Shown here piece after piece: positions 1 to 7,922 of a stretch of DNA of 64,000 nucleotides; the first letter of the stretch is position 1; each line of letters starts with the position of its first letter. The notes beneath the pieces are model-generated. The model was not told the DNA's origin, did not search any database, and saw nothing but the letters and a program-made list of their open reading frames with translations. Where the stretch lies: positions 1,080,501 through 1,144,500 of the forward strand of contig CP003096.1 in NCBI GenBank assembly GCA_000233775.1. Reading direction: 5' to 3'. A program made the translations under genes and the position numbers. This DNA comes from Thermovirga lienii DSM 17291 (GTDB lineage: Bacteria > Synergistota > Synergistia > Synergistales > Thermovirgaceae).

Positions 1-3
1 TGC

Positions 4-717
4 TTATCCTCCCAGATAAGCCTCATGGATTCGTGGGTCGCTTGCAACCTCTTCTGCAGTTCCGCTAAAAGTAATCTCTCCTGTCTCGAGCACGTATGCT
101 CTAGTAGATATCTCCAAAGAAGCCAAAGCATTTTGCTCCACCAAAAGCACCGTCTTCCCGTGTTTCCTGTTGAGTTCTTGCAGAACCTCAAAGACTCTAT
201 CTACCAAAATGGGCATGAGCCCCATGGAGATTTCGTCTACCAATAAAAGATCTGGGTCGGAGATCAAAGCCCTCGCAATAGCAACCTGCTGCTGCTCCCC
301 ACCAGAAAGGGTGACCGCTGCTTGTTTTTCTCTTTCTTTCAAGATTGGGAACAGTTCATATATCCAATCCAACCGCTCCTGTAAAGGAACTTGTTTTTTA
401 ATGCCATATATACCGGTCATCAAATTTTCCCATACCGTAAGCTGTGGAAAGAGCCTAGCCTTCTCTGGGACTATCCTAATGCCCATCTTGGCTCTCTCAT
501 GGGCAGCAGTGCCTGTAATATCATTGCCTTTATATTTTATTTTACCCTCTTTAGGAGAGACCAGACCCATTATGGCGTTCAAGATCGAAGTTTTACCCGC
601 CCCGTTAGCTCCAACTATCGAAACTAACTCTCCCTCAGAAATATGGAAGGACACACCCTTAACGGCTTCTATTTCTTTATAGGCAATATGTAAGTTTTCG
701 ACTTCAAGAAGCGGCAT
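4..717 (-). CDS. livF: branched-chain amino acid ABC transporter, ATP-binding protein LivF
   Basis: This is one of two cytoplasmic ATPase subunits of a LIV-1 type amino-acid importer. The 237-residue protein shows Walker A GANGAGKT (36-43), the ABC signature LSGGE (137-141), Walker B LLLVDE (157-162) and a late EQN in place of the usual H-loop histidine, as is normal in LivF. The open frame runs 16 codons further upstream, but ATG at 717 has an AGGAGAG Shine-Dalgarno and matches the family start. It overlaps the end of livG by 14 bases, so the two are translationally coupled. It is the last transporter gene visible; a periplasmic binding-protein gene may lie beyond the left edge. Confidence 0.92.
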   Translation of the reverse strand: MPLLEVENLHIAYKEIEAVKGVSFHISEGELVSIVGANGAGKTSILNAIMGLVSPKEGKIKYKGNDITGTAAHERAKMGIRIVPEKARLFPQLTVWENLMTGIYGIKKQVPLQERLDWIYELFPILKEREKQAAVTLSGGEQQQVAIARALISDPDLLLVDEISMGLMPILVDRVFEVLQELNRKHGKTVLLVEQNALASLEISTRAYVLETGEITFSGTAEEVASDPRIHEAYLGG

Positions 718-1477
718 GTTTTTTCTCTCCTTTACCCAGGTAAGCTTCGATGACTTTGGGGTCATTCTTTATCGAGTCGGGGCTTCCAGAAGCAATCATT
801 CTTCCATGGTCCAAAACTACCATTCTATCTGATAGCCCCATTGCAACTCGCATATTGTGCTCAATCAACAAAATACCCACGCCAGATTCCTTGATCTTGA
901 GTATCAAATCTGAAAGCTTGTTTATCTCCTCTTGTCTGAGACCCGAGAAGGATTCGTCCAACAGAAGAACTTCAGGGTTCAAAGCTAAGGCTCTTGCTAT
1001 TTCAAGACGTCTCAGGTTGCCTAATGGAAGAAGGCCCGCCCTGTAGTCGGCCATATCAGCTAGTCCGACTTTTTCGAGTATTTCCAATGCTTTTTGCCTA
1101 GTGTGGTGAGTATCCCACTTCTGCCAGTACTGGAACTTTGATTGATACTTTTTCATGCCCAAAGCAGCCTCTATGTTTTGCAGAACTGACAACGAGTAAA
1201 AGGGCCTTACTATTTGGAAGGTTCTTCCTATCCCCATAGAAGCAATTTTATATATGGGAAGACCATCTATTCGCGTTCCCTTGAAGAAAATCTTTCCCGC
1301 GGTGGGTTTCAGGGCACCTGAGATCATGTTGAAGCACGTAGTCTTGCCTGCCCCGTTGGGGCCTATCAGCCCGAGGATTTCGTTCCGGTTGAGGGAGAAA
1401 GAAACGTCTTCTACCGCGTGCAATCCCCCGAATTGCTTTGAGACGTTTTCTAGACGCAAAAGTTCACTTCCACTCAT
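704..1477 (-). CDS. livG: branched-chain amino acid ABC transporter, ATP-binding protein LivG
   Basis: Second ATPase subunit of the LIV-type importer, 257 residues. Walker A GPNGAGKT lies at 39-46 and Walker B VLLLDE at 170-175. The signature motif is divergent: LPLGNLRR (150-157) replaces the usual LSYGQQRR-like sequence, and Walker B is followed by SFSGL rather than PAAGL. The rest, including the long loop before the signature and the C-terminal EHNMRV, is typical of LivG. Its start overlaps the livM stop as ATGA, a tight operon junction. Substrate specificity cannot be read from ATPase subunits; the adjacent hutH suggests histidine or other amino acids, which is inference. Confidence 0.92.
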   Translation of the reverse strand: MSGSELLRLENVSKQFGGLHAVEDVSFSLNRNEILGLIGPNGAGKTTCFNMISGALKPTAGKIFFKGTRIDGLPIYKIASMGIGRTFQIVRPFYSLSVLQNIEAALGMKKYQSKFQYWQKWDTHHTRQKALEILEKVGLADMADYRAGLLPLGNLRRLEIARALALNPEVLLLDESFSGLRQEEINKLSDLILKIKESGVGILLIEHNMRVAMGLSDRMVVLDHGRMIASGSPDSIKNDPKVIEAYLGKGEKKHAAS

Positions 1478-2358
1478 TTTTTACCACCTCGGGAAAAAAT
1501 TCTGAGCCTGGTTTTAACGAATCCATTATCCCCAAGAATGCCACCTGGTTGTAGGCGAATGACCAAAAGAAGCAGCGCTGCGTACAAGAGCATTCTGTAA
1601 TCGATTAGCGGTCTAAATATTTCAGGCAGTAGACCTAAGATTGCCGCGCCAAGAATTGGCCCCCATACCGTGCCCATACCTCCTACAACAAGCATGGACA
1701 ACATCATGACGGACACAGGAAAACCAAAATCTGAAGCACTTATAAACCTCATATAGTGGGCGTACAGGGCCCCTCCTACTCCCGCCATTGCCGTACCTAT
1801 TACGAAAGCTAGAAGCTTGAACTTGATCGGTGATACACCAATTGTGGAAGCAGCTACCTCATCGTCTCTCAATGTAAAGCAGGCCAGACCGCACCATGCT
1901 TTGGTAAACCACCAGCTTACCAACAAAACCACCAGTAGGAACGATAGGCATAATACCAAAAAGGAAAAGCCATGTAGCGGCTTTCCCAAGAGCTCTACTC
2001 TAGGAATGCCACCTATCCCTAGAGCGCCTCCAAAGAAGGGCACGTACATGAAAAAGGCTTCGACAATAAAGTTGATACCTATAGTGGTTATGGCCAAGAA
2101 ATCTTCCTTTACGCGCAGACTAGGAAGTCCCATCAATAATCCTATGGTCCCTGTTATTATTATCACTATGGGCAAGCTTAACCAAAAAGACATTCCTGCC
2201 TTAGTGGCAAGTATCGCTGCGGTATAGGCTCCTATTCCGAAGAAAGCCGCATGCCCTAAGGAAATTTGTCCAGCAAAACCAACAATTATGTTCAACCCCG
2301 ACACAACGATGCTGTTAATAGCTATGAAGATACCGATGGTTATAATATAGCTGTCCAT
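1474..2358 (-). CDS. livM: branched-chain amino acid ABC transporter permease LivM
   Basis: Inner-membrane permease subunit of the importer, 294 residues and strongly hydrophobic with about eight to ten membrane segments. The early GLNIIVGFAGQISLGHAAFF stretch (about 21-40) and the later VVGGMGTVWGP loop, which contacts the ATPase, are hallmarks of the LivM/LivH family. It sits 17 bases after livH and overlaps livG by four bases. Length and motifs are normal for the family. Confidence 0.92.
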   Translation of the reverse strand: MDSYIITIGIFIAINSIVVSGLNIIVGFAGQISLGHAAFFGIGAYTAAILATKAGMSFWLSLPIVIIITGTIGLLMGLPSLRVKEDFLAITTIGINFIVEAFFMYVPFFGGALGIGGIPRVELLGKPLHGFSFLVLCLSFLLVVLLVSWWFTKAWCGLACFTLRDDEVAASTIGVSPIKFKLLAFVIGTAMAGVGGALYAHYMRFISASDFGFPVSVMMLSMLVVGGMGTVWGPILGAAILGLLPEIFRPLIDYRMLLYAALLLLVIRLQPGGILGDNGFVKTRLRIFSRGGKK

Positions 2359-2375
2359 GATGACCTCCCTGCGCG

Positions 2376-3251
2376 TTATATCTTTTTTCTTACATTTCCA
2401 AGGAGTCCTTGCGGTCTTACCATAAGGACCAGTATCATGGCTACGAACGCGATAGCATCTCTAGGGAATGGTATATTTGCGTATCCAATCAACAAGGTTT
2501 CAGCTATACCAAGCAAAAGAGAAGCAAGTATAGCGCCCGGTACAGAACCTAGTCCTCCAACCACTATCAATGCAAGGGTTTTGTAAGCTGGTACTGCTCC
2601 CATTGTAGGGTAAACTTGATTGAAATATATTCCCACAAGTATTCCAGCGATAGCGGCAATGCTCGAGCCAATAGCAAAAGTCAATCTAACTATCTGCGTG
2701 CTGTTTATTCCCATCGCACTTGCTATGGACATGTCTTGCGACACTGCTCTCATAGCCAAGCCCAGGTCTGTCTTTGAGGTAATAAACCATAAGATGAAAA
2801 AGATGACAATCGAGACAATATATACCATCAAGAGCGTTGGAGATAGAGAAACGTTACCCATGGTTATCGTTGGTAAGGGAATGGAAACAGGGAATCCATG
2901 TATTTGAGGGCCTGCGATTAGACGCATCACCTCTTCCACTCCTAAAAGGAGAGCTATACTGGCTATTAGGGGGACGTAAGGGGGGAATTTAAGCAGTGGA
3001 GAATACACTACTCTTTCTATCAAGATGCCCACTATGGAACAGACTGCCATAGATGCCAAAATGGCAATCACTAAGCTCCCTGATAAGGAATAAACCGTCA
3101 GACCAACGTATGCTCCGATAGTGTAAACCCCTGCGTGGGCTACATGAAGAATTCTAAGTATTCCATAAATCAACGACAGCCCTGAAGTGATTAGCGCGTA
3201 TATGGCCCCAATAGCGAGTCCGTTCATCAGCTGTTCTATAAAGAGGTCCAC
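2376..3251 (-). CDS. livH: branched-chain amino acid ABC transporter permease LivH
   Basis: Partner permease of LivM, 291 residues with multiple hydrophobic helices. The N-terminal sequence GLAIGAIYALITSGLSLIYG (about 11-30) and the coupling-loop sequence VVGGLGSVPGA near the C-terminus are diagnostic. The start codon is GTG at 3251, preceded by a GGGGGGAT Shine-Dalgarno. It is the first transporter gene after hutH, with a 66-base gap that carries a possible internal promoter, so the transporter may be expressed with or without hutH. Confidence 0.92.
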   Translation of the reverse strand: MDLFIEQLMNGLAIGAIYALITSGLSLIYGILRILHVAHAGVYTIGAYVGLTVYSLSGSLVIAILASMAVCSIVGILIERVVYSPLLKFPPYVPLIASIALLLGVEEVMRLIAGPQIHGFPVSIPLPTITMGNVSLSPTLLMVYIVSIVIFFILWFITSKTDLGLAMRAVSQDMSIASAMGINSTQIVRLTFAIGSSIAAIAGILVGIYFNQVYPTMGAVPAYKTLALIVVGGLGSVPGAILASLLLGIAETLLIGYANIPFPRDAIAFVAMILVLMVRPQGLLGNVRKKI

Positions 3252-3296
3252 TTAGCTATCCCCCCATGTTTTATTTTTAAGTGTGTACTTTGTTAT

Positions 3297-3325
3297 ATAA
3301 TATCCTGCCCCTAGGTTCTAGGCAA
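3297..3325 (-). promoter_or_regulatory. possible internal promoter for livHMGF
   Basis: On the minus strand TTGCCT (3325-3320) and TATTAT (3302-3297) are separated by 17 bases, a reasonable sigma-70 arrangement in the hutH-livH gap. The -35 element overlaps the end of hutH. This is pattern matching only. Confidence 0.35.
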
Positions 3326-4847
3326 GCTTGCCTATGGCATTCTCGACGGCAATTACAATCGTCCCTTCGTCGACCAGCTGTACCATTTCCTGTATGTAGG
3401 GATGCAGAAACTCGTCCTCCTCCATGAATGGAACCCTTGCTCTTATGACCTCATAAGCAGCTGAAGTACCTTTGCCCAACTTCAAGGGCTTTCTGAAGTC
3501 TACTCCTTGAGCTGCAGTCAAAAGTTCTATCGCCAACACTTTTTTGACATTTTCCAGGATGGTTCTAGCTTTGCGAGCTGCATACATTCCCATGGATACG
3601 TGATCTTCCTGGTTTGCCGAGGTGGGAATAGAATCGACCGAAGACGGATGTGCCAGAACCTTGTTTTCTGAGACCAAAGCAGCTGCTACGTATTGAGGTA
3701 TCATAAACCCACTGTTTACTCCACTGTTTTTGACGAGGAACGGTGGCAACCCATAGGAAAGCTTGTGATCCACCATCCGGGCTATCCTGCGTTCTGAAAT
3801 GTTTCCTATTTCAGCCATAGCTATACCGAAAAAGTCCATTGACAAAGCCACGGGCTGACCGTGGAAGTTGCCGCCACTTATTGCTTCCCCGTCTGCTGGG
3901 AAAATAAGAGGATTATCTGTTACGGAGTTTATTTCTATCTGCATCTTCTGGGCTATAAAATCCAGGGTATCTCTGCTAGCGCCGTGTACCTGGGGAACAC
4001 AACGTAGAGAGTAAGCATCCTGAACCCTGGCATGTTTGTGCTTTTCTATGATTTCGCTATCTTGGATAAGGGCCCTGATGTTTTGGGCGACTCTCTTCTG
4101 CCCTTCATGAGGCCTCAATTCGTGAGTTCTTGGATCGAATGCGTATGGCACCCCTGTCAAAGCCTCTAATGAAAGGGCTGCTGCTATATCGGCAGTTTTG
4201 ACTACCGTAAAGGCATCGTGTAAAGCCAAGGTCGCTATACCAGCCATGGCCGTAGTTCCATTGTTCAGGGCCAAACCTTCTTTAGGTCCTAAATTTATGG
4301 GTTTTAGTCCTGCTTCCTCCATTGCTTTAAGAGCTGGCATACGTCTGCCTTTATACATTACCTCACCTATCCCCAGTAAGGCGGCTGCAAGGTGCGATAA
4401 AGGACAGAGGTCTCCACTTGCTCCAACTGATCCTTGTTCAGGGATCAACGGGTGAATGCCTTCATTCAGGAAGGCAACAAGTTGGTTCAATGTTTTAAGG
4501 GATATTCCTGAAAACCCTCTTATGAGCGTATTTATACGCAATAGCATTATTGCTCTGGTTACATCTTCTGGAAATGGGTTCCCTACTCCACATGCATGGC
4601 TTTTGAGAAGGTTTTCTTGTAACTGTCTGCTCTTCTCTGGGGGGATCATGGTAGAAGCCAAATCGCCAAATCCTGTTGTTATGCCGTATATGGATTTACC
4701 CTCCGCTACCCAGGACTCTACCATTTGGGCTCCCCGTTCCACAAATGCAACGGCGGCATCATCTAAGACGACCTTTTTGCCCTTCCTTGCCACGTCTACG
4801 ACGTCGGAAATTTTAAGTGAGTGCCCGTTTAGTTTTAAAAATTCCAA
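3318..4847 (-). CDS. hutH: histidine ammonia-lyase HutH
   Basis: Deaminates L-histidine to urocanate and ammonia, the first step of histidine fermentation. The 509-residue protein has the ASG triad at 143-145 (GSVGASGDLCPL) that cyclises to the MIO cofactor, and the active-site loop IYGITTGFG with Tyr54. Ser83-His84 in KSHACGVG is the histidine-lyase version of the selectivity pair (PAL and TAL enzymes differ here). The start codon is TTG at 4847, preceded by GGGGAG. Other hut genes are absent from the window. Placement upstream of a LIV-type transporter suggests co-expression of uptake and catabolism. Confidence 0.95.
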   Translation of the reverse strand: MEFLKLNGHSLKISDVVDVARKGKKVVLDDAAVAFVERGAQMVESWVAEGKSIYGITTGFGDLASTMIPPEKSRQLQENLLKSHACGVGNPFPEDVTRAIMLLRINTLIRGFSGISLKTLNQLVAFLNEGIHPLIPEQGSVGASGDLCPLSHLAAALLGIGEVMYKGRRMPALKAMEEAGLKPINLGPKEGLALNNGTTAMAGIATLALHDAFTVVKTADIAAALSLEALTGVPYAFDPRTHELRPHEGQKRVAQNIRALIQDSEIIEKHKHARVQDAYSLRCVPQVHGASRDTLDFIAQKMQIEINSVTDNPLIFPADGEAISGGNFHGQPVALSMDFFGIAMAEIGNISERRIARMVDHKLSYGLPPFLVKNSGVNSGFMIPQYVAAALVSENKVLAHPSSVDSIPTSANQEDHVSMGMYAARKARTILENVKKVLAIELLTAAQGVDFRKPLKLGKGTSAAYEVIRARVPFMEEDEFLHPYIQEMVQLVDEGTIVIAVENAIGKLA

Positions 4848-4915
4848 CTAAATCAACTCCCCTCATTAACGGTAATGTGCATAAAGGAACGTAAAGTTTT
4901 AAGTGCTGTATATAG

Positions 4916-4944
4916 AGCATATATGTAAAATCAGTTCGTGACAA
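4916..4944 (-). promoter_or_regulatory. possible promoter for hutH-liv operon
   Basis: Minus-strand TTGTCA (4944-4939) and TATGCT (4921-4916) with a 17-base spacer lie 70-100 bases upstream of the hutH TTG. The -35 box falls inside the end of the preceding radical SAM gene. The -10 is only a fair match. Confidence 0.35.
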
Positions 4945-5926
4945 TACCCGTACGGGTATTGCATAGACTACATCTTCCATCTTTTTTTAAGTTGAATATT
5001 TCTATATGATACCCTGTTCTTTTTATTATCAAAGCGTTACATTTAGGGCAAAAGGTGTCGTTTCCTTCTAAGATGTTGCCCAGGTAGACAAATTTGAGTT
5101 TCTCTCTAGCCAAGTCTGCGTATTCCTTCATCTTGTCTAGAGGAGTTGGTTCTTTATGCCATTTATAGTTTGGAAAGTACCTGCTTAAATGAAAAGGTAT
5201 GTTGGCAGATATACTTGAAAGCCAGTCAATCATTGAAACAAACTGTTCTGTAGAGTCGTTTATGCCTGGCACTAAAAGGTGAGTTATTTCAACATGTACA
5301 CCAGCCTCGACAGATGTCTCTATGGTGCGTTTTACTGGTTCTAGTGAGCCATGTAGAATGGAATAAACTTTTTCAGAAAAGCCCTTGAGGTCTATGTTCA
5401 TTGCACTGATATAAGGTAACAACTCCCTTAAAGGGGGGGCGTTAATGTAGCCATTTGTGACTAATACAACATGGATGTTCTCTTTTCTCAAAACTTGGGC
5501 TGACTTTAATACAAATTCAAACCATACAAATGGTTCGTTATATGTGAAAGCAACGCTTTTTAGGCCGTTTTTCTTCACCAACTCCACTATCTTTTGAGGG
5601 GTAATCTCTATCAAATCCACAGAGTCTGCCCATCTCGCGATGGGCCAGTTTTGACAAAATGGACAATTGAGATTGCAACCCACAGTTCCAAAAGACAATA
5701 TGCGACTTCCTGGGAACCAATGGTACAGAGGTTTTTTCTCTATTGGATCTATTGCTACGCTGCTTGCCTTACCAAAGTTCAAAGTTTTAAGAGAAGAGCC
5801 ATAGTTAAATCTAACACCGCAAAATCCCCTTTTGCCTTCAGGAATGTTGCAGAAATGAGGACAAAGTTCGCATATTACTATTTGATCTTCTTTACGCCAC
5901 CACATGGCATCATGCAATGTATCCAC
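4931..5926 (-). CDS. amrS: AmmeMemoRadiSam system radical SAM enzyme
   Basis: A radical SAM protein of 331 residues resembling pyruvate-formate-lyase activating enzymes. The cluster motif CNLNCPFC places three cysteines at 84, 88 and 91. An N-terminal cysteine group (C19, C22, C26, C36) and a C-terminal pair of CxxC knuckles (about 293-296 and 319-322) suggest a zinc ribbon or an extra metal site. The start is GTG at 5926 after a G-rich Shine-Dalgarno. It is the last gene of the MEMO-AMMECR1-radical SAM operon, which is what identifies the subfamily. The reaction is not established; the neighbours imply that the three proteins act together. The ORF is complete and normal in length. Confidence 0.88.
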   Translation of the reverse strand: MDTLHDAMWWRKEDQIVICELCPHFCNIPEGKRGFCGVRFNYGSSLKTLNFGKASSVAIDPIEKKPLYHWFPGSRILSFGTVGCNLNCPFCQNWPIARWADSVDLIEITPQKIVELVKKNGLKSVAFTYNEPFVWFEFVLKSAQVLRKENIHVVLVTNGYINAPPLRELLPYISAMNIDLKGFSEKVYSILHGSLEPVKRTIETSVEAGVHVEITHLLVPGINDSTEQFVSMIDWLSSISANIPFHLSRYFPNYKWHKEPTPLDKMKEYADLAREKLKFVYLGNILEGNDTFCPKCNALIIKRTGYHIEIFNLKKDGRCSLCNTRTGIVTN

Positions 5927-5938
5927 TTTGGACCCCCC

Positions 5939-6481
5939 TTATTCTTGGCTCTCAGAGTACCTCCTCACAGTAAACCTTTCAATTGTGGCTCCTTCCAGCG
6001 ATGCGATTCCTGCTTTCATCATGGCGATTTTTATCTGATCCTCTACGGTATTAACTCCAGGCAGGTCTGGCAGCAGTACTCCCTTGGAAAATCCTTTGCT
6101 TATCACTATTCCGTATTTCTTGGGGTTAAGCATGTCCAGAGAGTGGATCCTTTCCAATGGGGAAAGAACATCAACTGATACTACTATTTCAGGTAGCTCA
6201 TCTTTGTTCATAGGCAAAAATCTGGGGTCCGACGTTGCGGCTGAACGGGCATTAGCAGCTATTTCGTCTGCTAGACAATCATAAACAGGTGATATAGTCC
6301 CAATACAGCCCCTAAGGGAACCATCTTTTTTCTTAAGAGAAACAAAACATCCACTTGGCCTCAGGAGGCTTTCATCCCATTCCTCTAGCGGAAAGGCTTT
6401 TACGTCTATTTTCTCTCTGTTGATCAACCACGCTTCGATAGACCTTCGCGCTAAAAAAGTAAAAGGATTGAAGGTCGTCAT
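5939..6481 (-). CDS. amrA: AMMECR1 domain protein (AmmeMemoRadiSam system protein A)
   Basis: A 180-residue single-domain AMMECR1 protein. The conserved core is visible as GCFVSLKKKDGSLRGCIGTI (about 45-64), followed by a SAATSDPRF stretch and a VSVDVLSPLE strand. The family is found in bacteria, archaea and humans, with no proven enzymatic activity. The ATG at 6481 immediately follows the MEMO gene stop and has an AAGGAGGG Shine-Dalgarno, so the two are coupled. The operon arrangement with MEMO and radical SAM partners is the conserved AmmeMemoRadiSam layout. Confidence 0.9.
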   Translation of the reverse strand: MTTFNPFTFLARRSIEAWLINREKIDVKAFPLEEWDESLLRPSGCFVSLKKKDGSLRGCIGTISPVYDCLADEIAANARSAATSDPRFLPMNKDELPEIVVSVDVLSPLERIHSLDMLNPKKYGIVISKGFSKGVLLPDLPGVNTVEDQIKIAMMKAGIASLEGATIERFTVRRYSESQE

Positions 6482-7291
6482 TTAGTATCCCTCCTTATCA
6501 CATGAGCTCCTTTTCCACAAGGCCGTGCAGTACCCCACACCAAATGGGCCTTCATAAGAGAGCACTTCAACCTGCTCCCCCGAGATTAGCCCCAACATAA
6601 TCAGCACGGATCTCAGGCCACATTCCCCGGCGTTAACGATTACCCTCTCATTGAGGCTAAAAATAGGTTCTGGAGAAGAGTTTTTCAAGGATGAAACCAC
6701 TGCGCGGTCAAGGATCGCTCCTTCTTTCGTGTATCCCGCTGGTGCGTCAGGAGTCAATGTGTGAGAGAGATCGCCACTTGCCAAAAGACCCCATCTCTCA
6801 TTGGATGTGTAACTTCTTAATATTTTCCCTAAGGAATAAGAGTCAGCCAGAGAAAGTCCTATAGGATTTACCAATATAAGTCTTGGTAATTTCTTGCGGT
6901 TATTATTCAAAAAGACGAGAGGTACCACAGCTCCATGATCTAGAGGGTAGATTTCTTTACTGTGTACGGAAACAGAAATGTGTTTTTTTATATGATTCAG
7001 AATACTTTCCCCTTCCCCGCCAGGACCTTCCATTTCTACCTTAAGTTCAGGAGCACCAAAATTTGCAAGAGAGCCTTCATATTTTTGTGCTAACTCAACG
7101 GCAAGATAGCCTAACTTGTAGTAATAAGCATGAGGATCTACCAAGAAAATGTATGAGGTCGAATCAACATCTATTTGGGAAACTAATTTTTTGATACCTT
7201 CCACAGTTGACAAACATCTTCCCAACATTGGTCCTGCAATTTCTTTATGAAGTATAGGAGCATGCGGCATGAGAGCTGCCCAATCCCACAT
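6482..7291 (-). CDS. amrB: MEMO family protein (AmmeMemoRadiSam system protein B)
   Basis: A 269-residue MEMO/LigB-fold protein. Visible conserved elements are LMPHAPIL near the N-terminus, the DPHA motif, SGDLSH and the GECGLR cysteine region, which correspond to putative metal-site histidines and a cysteine in MEMO1-like proteins. The open frame extends about 106 codons upstream, but ATG at 7291 has an excellent AAGGAGGG Shine-Dalgarno and begins where homologous proteins do. First gene of the three-gene operon. Human MEMO1 has been described as metal binding; the bacterial role with AMMECR1 and radical SAM partners is unknown. Confidence 0.88.
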   Translation of the reverse strand: MWDWAALMPHAPILHKEIAGPMLGRCLSTVEGIKKLVSQIDVDSTSYIFLVDPHAYYYKLGYLAVELAQKYEGSLANFGAPELKVEMEGPGGEGESILNHIKKHISVSVHSKEIYPLDHGAVVPLVFLNNNRKKLPRLILVNPIGLSLADSYSLGKILRSYTSNERWGLLASGDLSHTLTPDAPAGYTKEGAILDRAVVSSLKNSSPEPIFSLNERVIVNAGECGLRSVLIMLGLISGEQVEVLSYEGPFGVGYCTALWKRSSCDKEGY

Positions 7292-7327
7292 TTTAATCCC
7301 TCCTTTTTGCTTTTGCCCTATATATAT

Positions 7328-7333
7328 ATTATA
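7328..7333 (-). promoter_or_regulatory. possible -10 element upstream of the MEMO operon
   Basis: A TATAAT hexamer reads leftward 37 bases before the MEMO start, in a very AT-rich divergent intergenic region (7292-7427). No convincing -35 box was found at the right distance. The region probably contains both divergent promoters. Confidence 0.3.
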
Positions 7334-7427
7334 TAAAATTATGAGTTTTTTCTTTATTCTGCTAATATATAAGCTAAGAGATAGTCGCCTTTTTGCTAAG
7401 ACCCAGACAAAAGAGGTGAGATAGAAC

Positions 7428-7922
7428 TTGTTCAAAGAAGAAACCACAAAAGGTGAGTTGAGTGTTATTAAAGCGTTAGACAGTCTGGAAGAGGCCTTAG
7501 ATGCCCTACTGAAAAAGAATGCATCATCCTTGCCCCCACAGAGTAACAACCCTGACGATATAAGTATTATGGGATTGTTTTCGACGGGATTCAATGAGAA
7601 AACCTTCACAGCTGTCGTGAACGTGGTTACTCTACCTCTTTCTGTTGGTGCAAGGTTGCTCCTGCTTGGCTATGTGTTGAAAAAAGCGGTGTGGGGCGAA
7701 AGTAGGTGCTGTTTCAACGAAATTGCATCGATGGTAGGTATATCGGATAGGACTGCATACAGGGCGTTGAAAGAAATAAAAGAAAGCGGCATGTTTAAAG
7801 TGGATTCAAGGCCGGGTATAGGGGTTTACATTGAAACAGAAAACCTAGGCCTAAACCTCAGTGAAGAGAGCAAAATGCTACTTAAAAGCAAGATAGAGGA
7901 CGAATTCATACTCTTCAAATGA
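7428..7922 (+). CDS. winged-helix DNA-binding protein of unknown function
   Basis: A 164-residue protein I cannot assign to a named family. Residues about 90-150 look like a winged helix-turn-helix: a helix-rich entry, then EIASMVGISDRTAYRALKEI (turn and recognition helix), then a wing-like stretch ending in GVYIETENL. The N-terminal 65 residues are polar and probably helical. The start is TTG at 7428 with GAGGTGAG seven bases upstream. It is divergent from the MEMO operon and shares its 136-base intergenic region, so it may regulate that operon (inference). Its 3' end overlaps the convergent queA by eight bases. Confidence 0.7.
   Translation: MFKEETTKGELSVIKALDSLEEALDALLKKNASSLPPQSNNPDDISIMGLFSTGFNEKTFTAVVNVVTLPLSVGARLLLLGYVLKKAVWGESRCCFNEIASMVGISDRTAYRALKEIKESGMFKVDSRPGIGVYIETENLGLNLSEESKMLLKSKIEDEFILFK

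Noticed and set aside
170-682. 170-codon plus-strand frame
   Set aside because: Antisense shadow of livF.
3310-3322. CCTAG-GTT-CTAGG inverted repeat after hutH as a terminator
   Set aside because: Only five base pairs and no T-run.
5594-6178. 194-codon plus-strand frame
   Set aside because: Lies antisense to the radical SAM and AMMECR1 genes, which have clear family motifs; no ribosome site and no recognisable protein.
7311-7345. Alternating TA run as a microsatellite or origin-like element
   Set aside because: Only about ten base pairs of TA alternation, better explained as AT-rich promoter DNA.
7292-7609. N-terminal 106-codon extension of the MEMO gene
   Set aside because: Overlaps the divergent gene and intergenic region; ATG 7291 has the strong ribosome site and the family start.
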